Shown piece after piece: positions 54,068 to 64,000 of a DNA stretch of 64,000 nucleotides. The DNA lies in contig NC_030986.1 of the NCBI RefSeq assembly GCF_000149955.1, positions 948,787-1,012,786 on the forward strand, read 5' to 3'. The position numbers and the translations under genes were made by a program. This DNA is from Fusarium oxysporum f. sp. lycopersici 4287 (Eukaryota > Ascomycota > Sordariomycetes > Hypocreales > Nectriaceae). Position 1 is the stretch's first letter; every line of letters begins with the position of its first letter. A model generated the notes under the pieces. The model had not been told where the DNA came from. It was given only the letters and a program-made list of their open reading frames with translations, and ran no database searches.

Positions 54068-56121
54068 TTTGTCTTATGCTCCCATTGGATCTCGAGGTTA
54101 CGCAAGGCGGCGTCAGGTTCGCAGATCATTTGCGGCTCGCTGCAGCAATCTTGTATGGGTCTACAGCTCAGCCGAAGCGACACGATCCATTCGCACGTTG
54201 TCGGCGGCTAGTTGTTGCGATTGCGATTGCTATTTCTGCAGTTCTTGTGCGCGGGTGTCGGTTTGTCGACTGTAGTTTTTCTCTGGGAGAGTCGCGCGCG
54301 CGTGAATTGGTCCCGTGGAGGGGGAGGGGAGGAGGAAAGTGGCTGCGCAGGTGGTGTGAGCCGAAACGGTCGAAAGGATGAGGTTTTGAAGGGCACGAGT
54401 GAGTGCAACGAGATGCAAAAGATGAATTGATAGCTCAGCAGCCGAGGCTGGCCCGTGAGAGGTAAAACAATGGACACCAGAAGCTTGTAGCCGTCCAAGT
54501 TGAAAGAGAAGGTAAAAAGACTTACGAGGACCTGGACGGTGAAGTTTGAGCCAGGCTTAGGCTTAGGCTTAGGCCTGGGGCCGAAATAGGCTGGTCTTGG
54601 TTGACCACCTCACGAGCGAAGTGGGCCTTGGATCAGCCAGTTTACGTTGAATATCGTCGTGAAGAGCGTGAAAGAGGATCAATAGTTATTAAAAGTGATC
54701 CGCATTGACATGGGCTTGGTTAAGGTACCGTTAGTCAAGAATTGTAAATGAGAGAATTAGATTTCTCCTCATTTCAAGACAGAAGAAACAGGCCAGAGCT
54801 AAAAGTCAACTGCACCTCCCTCACCCAGGCAGGGCTACCAGCGGGAAGGACTTGCTTCCTGGGGGCTGGACCTACCTCTTGAAATAGCGGGGTTTAGGGA
54901 AGGTGCCAGTGGTCCCCGGTCTCGGTGAACGAGCGGCCGGGGCGGGTCCGGGCGAGTCTCCGTACCGCCGGAGCACAGTCCAGAACTACTATTCCCAAAA
55001 GCCTCAAACCTACAGACATACACAAGTTAGTACATTAATCATACCGCTCGATTCATGAGCTTCTAATGTCAAACTAGCTGGCTTCCAATTTAATTGCTTC
55101 TAACTGCCGGCAGCCGAGGCAACAGCAGTCAGCCGAAGGATCGTAAGGTATACAGAGTTCATTACCTAGGTACATAGGCATAAGTTGTAATTACACTATA
55201 CAGTGTTGCAAGACAAGACGAAAACTGTAATTCGTGCATTTCCCTCCCTTTCTGGGGTGCATACTTCTCAACCTAGGCCATTATATGGAGGGCATATGAC
55301 TGCCAAAATGGGAGATATACGTCCATATCTAAATAAGACAGACAGGCCTCCAATCGAACTCCAATATCCTCACATCTGTTGACCCCAGCCTCCAATTTCA
55401 AAGTCAGGTACAATCCCATTCTCTTGAGCAATCAGACCATCTCACTCCTTTCAAACCATAAAAACAGCCCGTGCACAAATCAGGGACCATGAGCCTTTTC
55501 TTGACCATTTCTGACATGATCTTCTAGAGAAGGATCTGGTACGATATTCCAGCCCGCATGCTGACCTTGACCTTCGGTGAAAGAGAATGGCGCTAAATAA
55601 ACTCACAGCAGGCTGAAACACTTGTCCAAATCGAGTAATAGCTCGTCTGGGGCATCTCTGCGCGTTATTATTCCTTCACTGCAACTCTATGATGTTAATA
55701 TCACCTCTCACTTTGCACTATATTAATTGCCGCATAGCATTCTTTCCTCGTTTATCTATATCGCTGATGTCATATTGTGAACTTGTTGTTGAAGTACTCA
55801 TGTAGTTCGTTGCTCTCGTTCCGAATGTCGGCGATTCACGGCTAGCTTCAGTTCATCGTTGACGACTTTGGAAGGTTAGAGATGATTTCGACCAATAGGA
55901 TTTGATCCATATTCTGTTGGTAACTTCGTTTTACTTGGGCCAAGACGCACGTACATACAACCATCATCAAGGTCAAAGATTCTGCCGTACAACGTGATAT
56001 TTCATTTTACTCGTAAAGTGTGCCTGCCCATGTCAACCTTAACTCCAATAGTAACAGGTATCCCAAACACTGAAATCCTTGCTAGACCTCATAGTTCCTC
56101 CTTGAAAGGTCATGTGTCTGA
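54068..56121. other. 2 kb intergenic region
   Basis: AcuM promoter and leader plus 3' flank of xanthine dehydrogenase. It includes a GGCTTA hexamer repeat near 54555 and a GC-rich block at about 54890-54980. The frames here are short, and the frame at 54208-54498 is low-complexity. No gene supported. Confidence 0.55.
54554..54574 (+). repeat. GGCTTA hexamer repeat
   Basis: Three tandem GGCTTA units followed by GGCC, about 490 bp upstream of the AcuM-type ATG. Too short to be a telomeric relic on its own. Confidence 0.6.
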
Positions 56122-59100
56122 CTAGATCGCAACAAAGAAACTCCTTTCTCCCTCCTTGGGTAAAACTCTTGCCTTGCGCATAATCTCATCCTCACACGCC
56201 AATCGGATCCTTTCAGGCGTTGCTGGACTCTCGAGCCGCAGAAGCCCCTCACAAGAGTCATCGCCGATCGTAGCCTTTACTCCGGATTGTGCGCGAGCTG
56301 CCTTGAGCGCATCTCGAATAGCGAAGAAGACTGAACTTCCCATGAAGAAAGGCGGTTCACCCACACCACGGCTGCGTTGAATAGTACGTAACTCTTTCCA
56401 TTCCACATCTTTGAGAAGTGACACGTTGAATGTTTGAGGAATATCTCGGAAACCTGGAATCTTGTATGCGCCAGGACCTCGTGTAAAGAGATGCCCGGCC
56501 ATGGGACCGTTGCGTAGCCATAATGACTCTTCCATCGTGAAGAGACCAAGACCTTGGATGAACGCACCCTGGATTTGACCATAGTCGATCGCTGGGTTGA
56601 TAGACTGACCAACATCCATCTTGATATCTGCGCGTATGCAGGTCCATGTTCCAGTCAGTAGATCAAGCTCCACTTCAGCTGCGGCAACTCCCTGAGTGAA
56701 GTAGAAGAACATCTTGCCCTTGCCAGTATTCCAGTCATATCCAATTTCGGGCGTCTTGTAGAAGCCTTGGGCAGAAAGGTTGACACGATCGAAGTAAGCG
56801 GCATGGGCAAGATCCTTCATGGTCGCCTCTGGGCCCAGCTTCTTTCGATATGGTGCCAGTCGCTCGTTCAGCTGTTCACATGCGTTGAAAATGGCGTATC
56901 CGTTCAGATCTGACGAGGCTGAAGCAGCTGTTGCGGAGGCGTTGGCCACCGTATTGGTGGAAGTCTCGGAGATGAAGACATTGTCCAATGGAACACCCAG
57001 TGTTTGTGCTGCAATCTGGGTGAGCTTAGTATGCAAGCCTTGTCCCATCTCAGTACCACCGTGGGCCACCAAGACAGAGCCATCGTGATAAATGTGCACC
57101 AAAGCGCCAGCCTGATTCAGAAAGAGAGCGGTGAACGAAATACCAAACTTGGTCGGAATCAATGCCAGACCTCTCTTCCGCCACTTGTTCGTTTGATTGA
57201 AATCGGTAATGGCATGTCGGCGTGCTTCGTACATCGCCTCTTCCTGCACCTGCTTGTACATCAGGGGAACATGCCAATCTCCAAGACCTTGACCAAAATG
57301 AGTCTGGCCGTCCTTCTCGTACAAGTTGATCTGGCGCAGCGTTTCGACGGGCATTCCCAATCGGTCAGCCACCTCCTCCATGTACGACTCTGCGATGAAC
57401 ATGCCCTGAGGTCCGCCAAATCCTCGGAACGCAGTATTGGACATCGTGTTCGTCTTGCACAAGCGTCCTCGAATGTACACATTAGGAATATCGTAGCAAC
57501 CATCGATATGGGTCATTGCTCGCTCGCATACGGCTGCACTGAGGTCGAATGTCCATCCTGCATTGTTGAAGACATCACAATCCAAAGCTTGGATCTTACC
57601 GTCCTTGTTCACTCCGATCTTGTATTTGCCAAGGAAAGGATGGCGTTGTCCGCTTGTAACCATGTCTTCCTCTCGCGACAGCATATATCGGACTGGTCTC
57701 TTGGTCTTCTTTGCCGCGAGCGCCAAGATGGAGCTGAGAATCACCGATCGTGACTCCTTTCCTCCGAAACCGCCACCCAGTCGTTTGACACGAACGACAA
57801 CCTTGTTCGACTGTACATCGCAAACTCGCGAAGCGAATACTTGTCTGATTCAAGGGTTAGTATCTAATACTGGCAGAGCGGAAAAAACAAGACCTACGTT
57901 TCGTTGGCGTTCTGGGTACTGGCAAAGATCTCCATCTCTCCATCCTCAGGCTTGGGGACAACCAAGCAAGCATTGGTCTCGAGGTAGAAATGTTCTTGAC
58001 CACCCATTCTTACTGTTCCAGTGAACACATGGTCACACTCCTTGAAAGCCTTCTCCGTATCTCCCTTCTTGATTTCTCTGTAGAAGTTGTGGTAGCTATC
58101 GGCTGCAATAGCATCCTCAATCGAGAGCACAGATGGCAAATCTTCATATTCAACCTTGACTGCTCGGGCAGCCTCCTGAGCTCGCAGAGGAGAAGTCGCC
58201 AGAACTAAGGCAATCGGTTGACCCACTGTCAGAACCTTGCCCTCAGCGAAGAAAACCTCGTCAAAGTGAGGTGCACCGAATTTGTTGGCATCAGGGGATG
58301 GCATGTCATCCTTATCAACAACATCAACTACTCCCGGAATATCCAAAGCAGCCGAGTAGTCGATAGAGATGATCTTGGCGTGTGCTCGTTTTGAAAGGAC
58401 ATAACAGGCGTGAAGCTCGTTCTTCATAGCAGGAATATCGTCGGTGTATTGCGCCTCGCCTGTTGTTTGCTTGAGGGCAGCCAGATGGGGGTTAGATTTG
58501 CCAGTCACTTCCTTCTTGTAAGCCACAGCAGCATCTTCATCGACTGCTCCACTGGACAAGTCTCGCTCAATCTCGTCAATAGCCTCCTTGTCGACCTGCT
58601 CCGAGCTTCCATCGAGGATCGTCAGAACGTCATGGTAAAATCGGTAGAAGAATCCAAAGGCCAAAGACTTTCGGTAAGACGCCATGCCACCCGGAACACT
58701 AAATTGCAAGTCAAAGTCGCGACCAAGTGCGTTCATGGTTCCCTCCAAAGTCTCCAAATCAGCAAACCGCCTGCCAACAAGGTATTCCATAGCTGTTTTG
58801 GCAGCAGCCGTCATGGCAGCCATGCCACCATAAATGAGGGCTGCTTCTTGAACGATACCTGCATCATCCAAGCGAACCCGCAGAGCTCCAGTAACAATCG
58901 CGATATCGTCATCCTTTCTCTTGGCTTGCTTGTACGCCCTGAAGTATTCGCCCTTGCTTTGAGTGACTGGAATTCGTATCGACGCAATGATCGCATCCTG
59001 TGCGAGTGCTGTCTTTCGATAACCTGTAAAGAATTGGGAAACAGGGATCTCTGTCTCCTTGGTGGACGACTTAGCCACTAACACAGCATTCGCAGCCCAG

Positions 59101-60335
59101 AATACGGGGTTGAGATCTGAGATTGGCGATGCTGTGACCAGGTTACCCGCAGGAGTACCAACGTTTCGAATTTGTCGACCAGCGAAGAACTTGAGCTGCT
59201 TGAGCATCGCCTCAAATACCTGTGCGCGTTCCCATCCATAATGAGGGATAGCATGCTCGCAGATACTCTCAAGGTCAGTCAAGACAACATTACCACCAAC
59301 CTCAAGGTGATCCTCCTTGAAAGTGTACTGCCGCAACTCAGCAATATCGCCAACATAAACCGACACAGGGTATTGCAAAGCCTTAAACTTTGTTTCGATC
59401 TGAGTTTCTGTGCTTCCACCGATAATCTTTGCCTGAGGGTGTGCACTCTTGATCCGCAGGAGTTGTTCAACGGTGACAGGGCGATACCATCTCCGTCTCT
59501 TGTTTCCGAATGCCAGAGGCCGTAACTCGTGTCTCTTGAGGGCCGGTGGGAAGATAAGTTCTGTGTCTGGGTTATACTCGATGAATCCTGGAGGCGTGAA
59601 CCTTTTGATAGGTGCATCATCAAGGTTTGCTTTGTCCATACAGCAACCTCCACTGGGTGGACCGTTACCGTTCTCCATGCAGCATCCAGTGCCCCCTGCT
59701 TTCTTAAACTTCATACCCGGCTTTTCAACACTGAACGTTTGAGCCGCATCTAGGATAGAACGGTATCCAGTACATCGACACAAGTTGCCATCAAACGCCT
59801 CCTCAACATCATCTTTAGAGGGTGAGTCGTTGTTTCGTAGTAAAGCATACAAGCTCATCACAATACCAGGAGTGCAGAAACCACATTGGCTACCATTAGA
59901 CTTGGCAATGCGCTCCTGAGTTGGATGGGGCTTCTGGGAGCTACCGATACCTTCAACGGTAACGACATGTTTACCGTCTAAACTGACGAGAGGAGCTAGA
60001 CATGCGTTGACACTGGCATGGTAGATCTTCTTGGTTGTTGGGTTATACTGGCTGACCACGATTGTGCAAGCTCCGCAACCGCCTTCGCCACAGCCACTAT
60101 CATCGTCAGAACCACAACAGAAGGTTTTGGGGGCTGCGATAAGTGCTTACAGTTTTGTCCCTGTGAGGCCAATTCCTCGTAGGTATTCCAAGACTGTGAC
60201 CTCTGGATCTATGTCGTCCAGAACGACTTTGGTTCCGTTAAGATAGAATCGAAGGGTATCATCGAATTTAGAGGTTAGGGTTGCCAAGGGCTCAGGATTG
60301 GACTCCCTTGTGGGAGATACAGCGCTAGGCGCCAT
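56122..60335 (-). CDS. hxA: Xanthine dehydrogenase (purine hydroxylase I)
   Basis: Three exons: 60335-60151, 60096-57898 and 57844-56122, giving 1368 aa, the normal size for fungal XDH. It is a cytosolic molybdo-flavoenzyme that oxidises hypoxanthine to xanthine and xanthine to urate with NAD+. Domains run in the usual order. The first 2Fe-2S cluster is GCGEGGCGACT, rebuilt exactly by splice 1. The second is QCGFCTPGIVMS..NLCRCTGYRSI. The FAD domain has KIIGGSTE and GRQIRNVGTPAGNLVTASP. The molybdopterin part has GGGFGGKES, TAFRGFGGPQG, the GGTEMGQGLHTK segment and the active-site Glu region RSRGVGEPPFF. The first intron lies inside the first Fe-S motif. The start was set at MAPSAVSPT; an upstream in-frame ATG at 60398 looks like leader. 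In fungi this gene is normally induced by urate and nitrogen limitation; no clear UaY site was found. Confidence 0.98.
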
Positions 60336-61226
60336 AATAGTGATGAATAAAAGGAATGGGTATCTTGAATGGTTGTTGGGAAGAGAAGAAAAGTCCAAGA
60401 GTCAAAAGGGAAAGGATAGAAAGACAACGGGGCCTCTGTGGCTCTTATCAACAAACGAACCGAGGCGTTGTACAGTTGCCCTTAGGTTGTACTGTAGAAG
60501 GGATAGAGGGTTCACGTTCACGAGACGTGGCCGGCAACGGTTAGATAGCGGGTTCAAGTTGAGACTCTTCCCTGCGTCATATTGGCAAAAACAATTGGGC
60601 CTTGTGCAACGGCACCTTCCTCTTCCTCACGAGATACCTGTGATAGCAAACCAGTGAGCGAATGAGAGTACGGATTGTTGCTGTTTAGGACGTGTCAAGG
60701 TTAACTAATCGCCACTGATAAGCCCAAGATTTGCACCCCCGCTCACAGCTACAGCAGCCACTCAGTGCTTGTTCCCTCTGTTGCTTGTGCGGGGAAGAGA
60801 GCCTCTACCCCACGATGCAGCTCGCTAACGGCCGGCTCCGCGACCACGATAGGCCAGTTCCACGATCGGGATCCTCCACTTTGACATCGGAGTTCAGAGA
60901 CAATATCTACGAGTGTTCTGAATATAGCGGTGAACTATGTAGCAGCTGTAGGATAAATCTAGAGAAATACTGTAGTTCTTGTAGTCTTTCTCGGACTCGA
61001 AGACATAGCAACACAGACATCCAGATAAGATAAAAAGTGCTTGGCCAACCGGACGATTCCTCACACCCTGGTTGTCGTCTATCTGACAAAACTCATGCAC
61101 ATACCAGGAGGCACTGAAATACGAAGCAACTGCACTATAGGGCTCAAAGAATAAACACAACTTCTACAAAGCCCATCTAATCTAGCCATGCTCTGACTCT
61201 TTAGCTTTCTTTCCTTCTAACACGCT
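60336..61226. other. Intergenic region, XDH promoter and BNA3 3' flank
   Basis: About 900 bp. I looked for the UaY palindrome (TCGG-N6-CCGA) and did not see it. No gene supported. Confidence 0.55.
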
Positions 61227-62821
61227 CTACTCTTGAATGTACTTCTTCAGTCCCCTTAGCCTCTCCTTAGCCTGCTCCAAAATATCATCATTCTTACACA
61301 CAGCAAATCGGATATAATCCTCCGCCAAGTGCGCATTGTTAGGAGTATAAAACTCTGTAGGAGGAATAGCCGCGACACCAATCTCCTGGATGAGGAACCA
61401 CGCCAGCTTGAAATCTCGGGGGCGGCTTGCGACGTGAGGAGGAAAGGGGTAATCCTCTGGTAGCTTGACCTTGGCCATGTTGACGAGAAGGAAGTAACCG
61501 CCTTCGGGGTATGTCACGGGCAGGTTGAGCTCCTCGAATACCTCGTTGAGACGGTCGACCTTGGCCTTCATCTCCTTGATGGTCTCATCCCAGAAACCAT
61601 TCTTGTCGGCTTGCTCGAAACCAATGGCGGCAGCTTCTTGAAAGGGGGCGGGTGTTGAGAAGCAGATACGTGTGTGAGCGGCAGTGACGGGCTGGATTAG
61701 CTCTGGGGGGCCAATCAACCAACCTGTCAAGTATAAGCAAAATGGCATATCTTGGGTACAAACTCATGACCTACCGACACGCCAGCCAGTGGCATAAAAG
61801 TTCTTTCCAGCAGATCCAACAGTAAGAGTGAGCTTCTCCACCTCAGGAGAAAGGTTGGCAATTCGAGTAAACGGCACATAGAAAAGACGGTCATAAACCT
61901 CATCTGAGAGAATGATAGTCTGGTGCTTGACAGCAAGATCGGCAATCTTTTGTAACTCGTCCTTGTGAAAGACCTTGCCTACAGGGTTGTCTACTTGAGG
62001 TCAGCGCTGATATAAGCGGGAAGCTTGTGGTACTCACGGGGAGTGTTGATGACAATCATCTTAGTGCGGGGTGTGAAGGCCTTCTCGAGCTCATCAAAGT
62101 CGATCGTCCAGTCTGCGGCCGAAGAGTTCTTTGTAGCTCCTGTCTCTGGAGGGTGAAGGGGAACATAGACGACCTTGCCGCCGGGCATCTGAATGTTGCT
62201 GATATATCTGGACCAATGTCAGCTTATCATCCAATCTGGAATGCAAGGCACTCACTGATCAAAGAATGGCTCAAACACAATAACCTCGTCACCAGGCTCA
62301 ATAAAACCCATAAATGCACTCAGCATACCCTCATTAGCACCAGTTGTGATGATAATCTCAGTCTCAGGGTCCAACTGACGACCCCACAATGGTGAATATG
62401 CATCCGCAAGGGCCTTCCTCAACCGCGGTCGTCCCTTAGCAGGCGCATACTGATTGCACTCAACACGGTCCAAAGCCTCTTTGGCAGCGTTAAGAATAAA
62501 GTCAGGAGGGTTGTAACCAAAGAAACCCTGGCCCAAGTTCACAATAGGCTGGATAGGTGAAGACGCAGCGGCCTCATTGATCATGGACCTATTTCGGCCG
62601 AGTTAGCTTATCGTAGCTTTTCAGGATTTGGAGGGAACTCACCAAACATCCTTCTTCTGGCCCTGGACTCGAGCCGCGGGCTTGAGCTTTTGAGTCTGGT
62701 TACTCATGACGCTGACACTACTTGAGAATGATCTTGATAAGTGAAGAGGGATATTGCTTCGGAGTGTAGTCCGGAGCACGGATTGGGAGGGGCGGCTCGG
62801 GGTTAATATGGAGCGCAACAT
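61227..62821 (-). CDS. BNA3: Kynurenine aminotransferase-like class I aminotransferase
   Basis: Five exons: 62821-62643, 62588-62256, 62207-62038, 61990-61775 and 61723-61227, giving 464 aa. It is PLP-dependent, fold type I. Yeast Bna3 converts kynurenine to kynurenic acid; relatives also act as cysteine-S-conjugate beta-lyases or glutamine transaminases. The first about 39 residues are Arg/Ser-rich and could target mitochondria. A second Met after this segment (VMSNQTQ) could start a cytosolic form. Landmarks: VNLGQGFFGYNPP, QYAPAKGRPRLRKALA, TTGANEGMLSAFMGF, the HNPVGKVF segment formed across a splice, SDEVYDRLFY, the PLP lysine in SAGKNFYATGWRVGW (about K290), and the C-terminal EDYIRFAVCKNDD containing the substrate Arg. 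The substrate is inferred from family only. Confidence 0.95.
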
Positions 62822-63614
62822 CAACAGCGACGAAAGGGTCCCTTTTTCAGTATTAGTCAGATCCCTTGATAACTGTAGCAGAAATCCTCACGTACAATTC
62901 TCCAACCGAGAGGAATCACGCCTTGACAATTGGATCAATAGCAGTCTTTCTCTCCGCAGGTAGCTTGTATCTCAACGGTTGCGACATCGCCGTAACCGGG
63001 AGCGATAAGTGATGACTAATAACTTTTGCGGGGGGTTAATTCTCCTACTAATCGCGTCATTAGCTCCAATGATGAGCACTGAAATTGGTTTATTAGGATT
63101 GGCTCGATAACTCGATGCGAGGTTGTGTTCCGGCACTTGATGCTGTAGAATGCATCGGGTTTGTTCCGACAATAAGCCCTTCTATCCCTTGCTGCCCGCT
63201 CTTCTTCAGCATAGCGAGACCGGAGCGTTCTACTACCAGTCGGAAAAGTACCATAGTACGACATGGACCTCCATACAGATAGCCGTGACAAGGGTCGACT
63301 TACATACGGCTCATAGTTCTGATGCCGATAATGCTTCATGAGGAACTGAAACGACTTCAGCTAACAACTCGTCGCTATCACAAACACTACACTCAAATCA
63401 GTAACTTCAATATCAATGACTTTATTGAGTTGCGATATCACTTCAAGTACGAGAACACATTGCTATACAAGTCCCATCCTGTACTACTCCGTAGTTACAT
63501 TCGCCTTTCTCTGTCCATATTCAATCTTTGCCATGTTACTCCAACATTTCCCATCCATGAACTCTTGATTCAACTCGGCGACAGATAAACCCCCAAAAGA
63601 CAAGACAGTTTTCT
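62822..63614. other. Intergenic region between BNA3 and the kinase-like gene
   Basis: About 800 bp, BNA3 promoter and 3' flank of the kinase-like gene. The frames here are short and featureless. Confidence 0.55.
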
Positions 63615-64000
63615 CTACCAGAACACCAAAGGCTGGAAGCCCTCGGGAGACTTCAGCTCCTCGACAAAATTGGGGCGAGCCTCTAGACGCTCAGCCGTCA
63701 GCCTCACCAGCTCAGAAGCGGTGATTCGCTTCTCGTGATCCCATTCAAGTAGCCGTAACAGGATCTTGACTAAGTCATTGCCAGGATTTAGCGTGTTCAA
63801 GTTTTGTGCGTGGGTGACGCACTTTCGCGGATAGAGTTTCTCCTGCTTCACAAGATAACGAGGCCACTGGGCCATCATTCCGAGAAGTGAGATTCCGAGC
63901 GCCCAAATGTCATCGCTCTTACCGGAGTGTCTCCAGTACTTCTCGATGTAAGGCGACCAGTAGGAGCGGGTTCCGTGAGGTCGTTTGTGCCGGTCAATAT
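63615..64000 (-). CDS. C-terminal part of a protein-kinase-like protein (partial)
   Basis: The 5' part lies beyond the right edge. The 128 visible codons match the end of a kinase C-lobe: GTRSYWSPYIE at the APE/activation-segment position, then SGKSDDIWALGISLLGM with the structural Asp and Trp of subdomain IX. LLRLLEWDHEKRITASELV, matching the 'DP..R.t..el' end of subdomain XI, is close to the stop. The APE motif is altered (SPYIE), as in several fungal kinases. Catalytic loop and Mg-binding residues are not visible, so activity cannot be judged. A short tail ends in FQPLVFW. Target and pathway are unknown. Confidence 0.75.
   Translation of the reverse strand, partial: IDRHKRPHGTRSYWSPYIEKYWRHSGKSDDIWALGISLLGMMAQWPRYLVKQEKLYPRKCVTHAQNLNTLNPGNDLVKILLRLLEWDHEKRITASELVRLTAERLEARPNFVEELKSPEGFQPLVFW

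Noticed and set aside
54554..54574. Telomere-like TTAGGC repeat
   Set aside because: Only three units and not the fungal TTAGGG type; treated as a simple microsatellite.
57004..57753. 249-codon open frame opposite xanthine dehydrogenase
   Set aside because: Antisense to the molybdopterin domain; no recognisable features. The same holds for the 223-codon frame at 58410-59081.

Overview
The window reads as nuclear chromosomal DNA of a filamentous ascomycete. The gene set and gene structures point to a sordariomycete, most likely a Fusarium-type Hypocrealean (inference, no alignment was run). Evidence: well-spaced protein genes with short introns (mostly 45-70 bp, GT..AG, many with CTAAC or TACTAAC-like branch points), fungus-specific families (Zn2Cys6 regulators, cutinase, ATO acetate carrier, fungal UFD2, SPO22/ZIP4) and an intron-bearing tRNA-Ala. 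No bacterial elements, CRISPR arrays, rRNA or intact transposons were seen.

Layout. 0-2 kb: 3' end of a membrane protein gene (+) and a small Gly/Ser-rich membrane-anchored protein (-). 4.2-7.7 kb: ATO acetate transporter (+) facing a cytochrome P450 (-). 10.1-13.9 kb: acetylornithine aminotransferase (+) facing glutamate decarboxylase (-). 17.1-19.4 kb: hormone-sensitive-lipase type hydrolase (-). 20.9 kb: tRNA-Ala(UGC) with an intron (-). 22-23.2 kb: secreted cutinase-like enzyme with a repeat stalk (-). 24.2-27.2 kb: calpain-type protease (-). 29.5-31.1 kb: RING/TRAF zinc-finger protein (+). 32.2-35.7 kb: UFD2 E4 ubiquitin ligase (+). 36.1-37.1 kb: adenine deaminase (-). 37.1-44.8 kb: a 7.7 kb stretch without recognisable genes, followed by a Zn2Cys6 regulator (+). 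47.9-62.8 kb: a run of minus-strand genes: SPO22/ZIP4, an AcuM-type regulator, xanthine dehydrogenase and a BNA3-like kynurenine aminotransferase. 63.6-64 kb: the C-terminal piece of a kinase-like protein (-).

How the genes relate. Nothing forms an obvious biosynthetic cluster or mobile island. Several genes do belong to linked primary metabolism. Adenine deaminase makes hypoxanthine and xanthine dehydrogenase oxidises it. Acetylornithine aminotransferase and glutamate decarboxylase both draw on glutamate. The acetate carrier and the AcuM-type activator both belong to growth on gluconeogenic carbon. UFD2 and the RING/TRAF protein are neighbouring ubiquitin-type genes on one strand.

The features most worth a second look are: microexons that split the AcuM zinc cluster, three TGASTC (cross-pathway control) motifs upstream of the arginine gene, a P450 with a non-standard heme loop, a perfect 14-bp inverted repeat in the large gene-free region, and a pair of palindromes near 2.5 kb. 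Exon junctions were worked out by hand from frame continuity and splice consensus. In each multi-exon gene given with full exon coordinates, the summed exon lengths divide by three.
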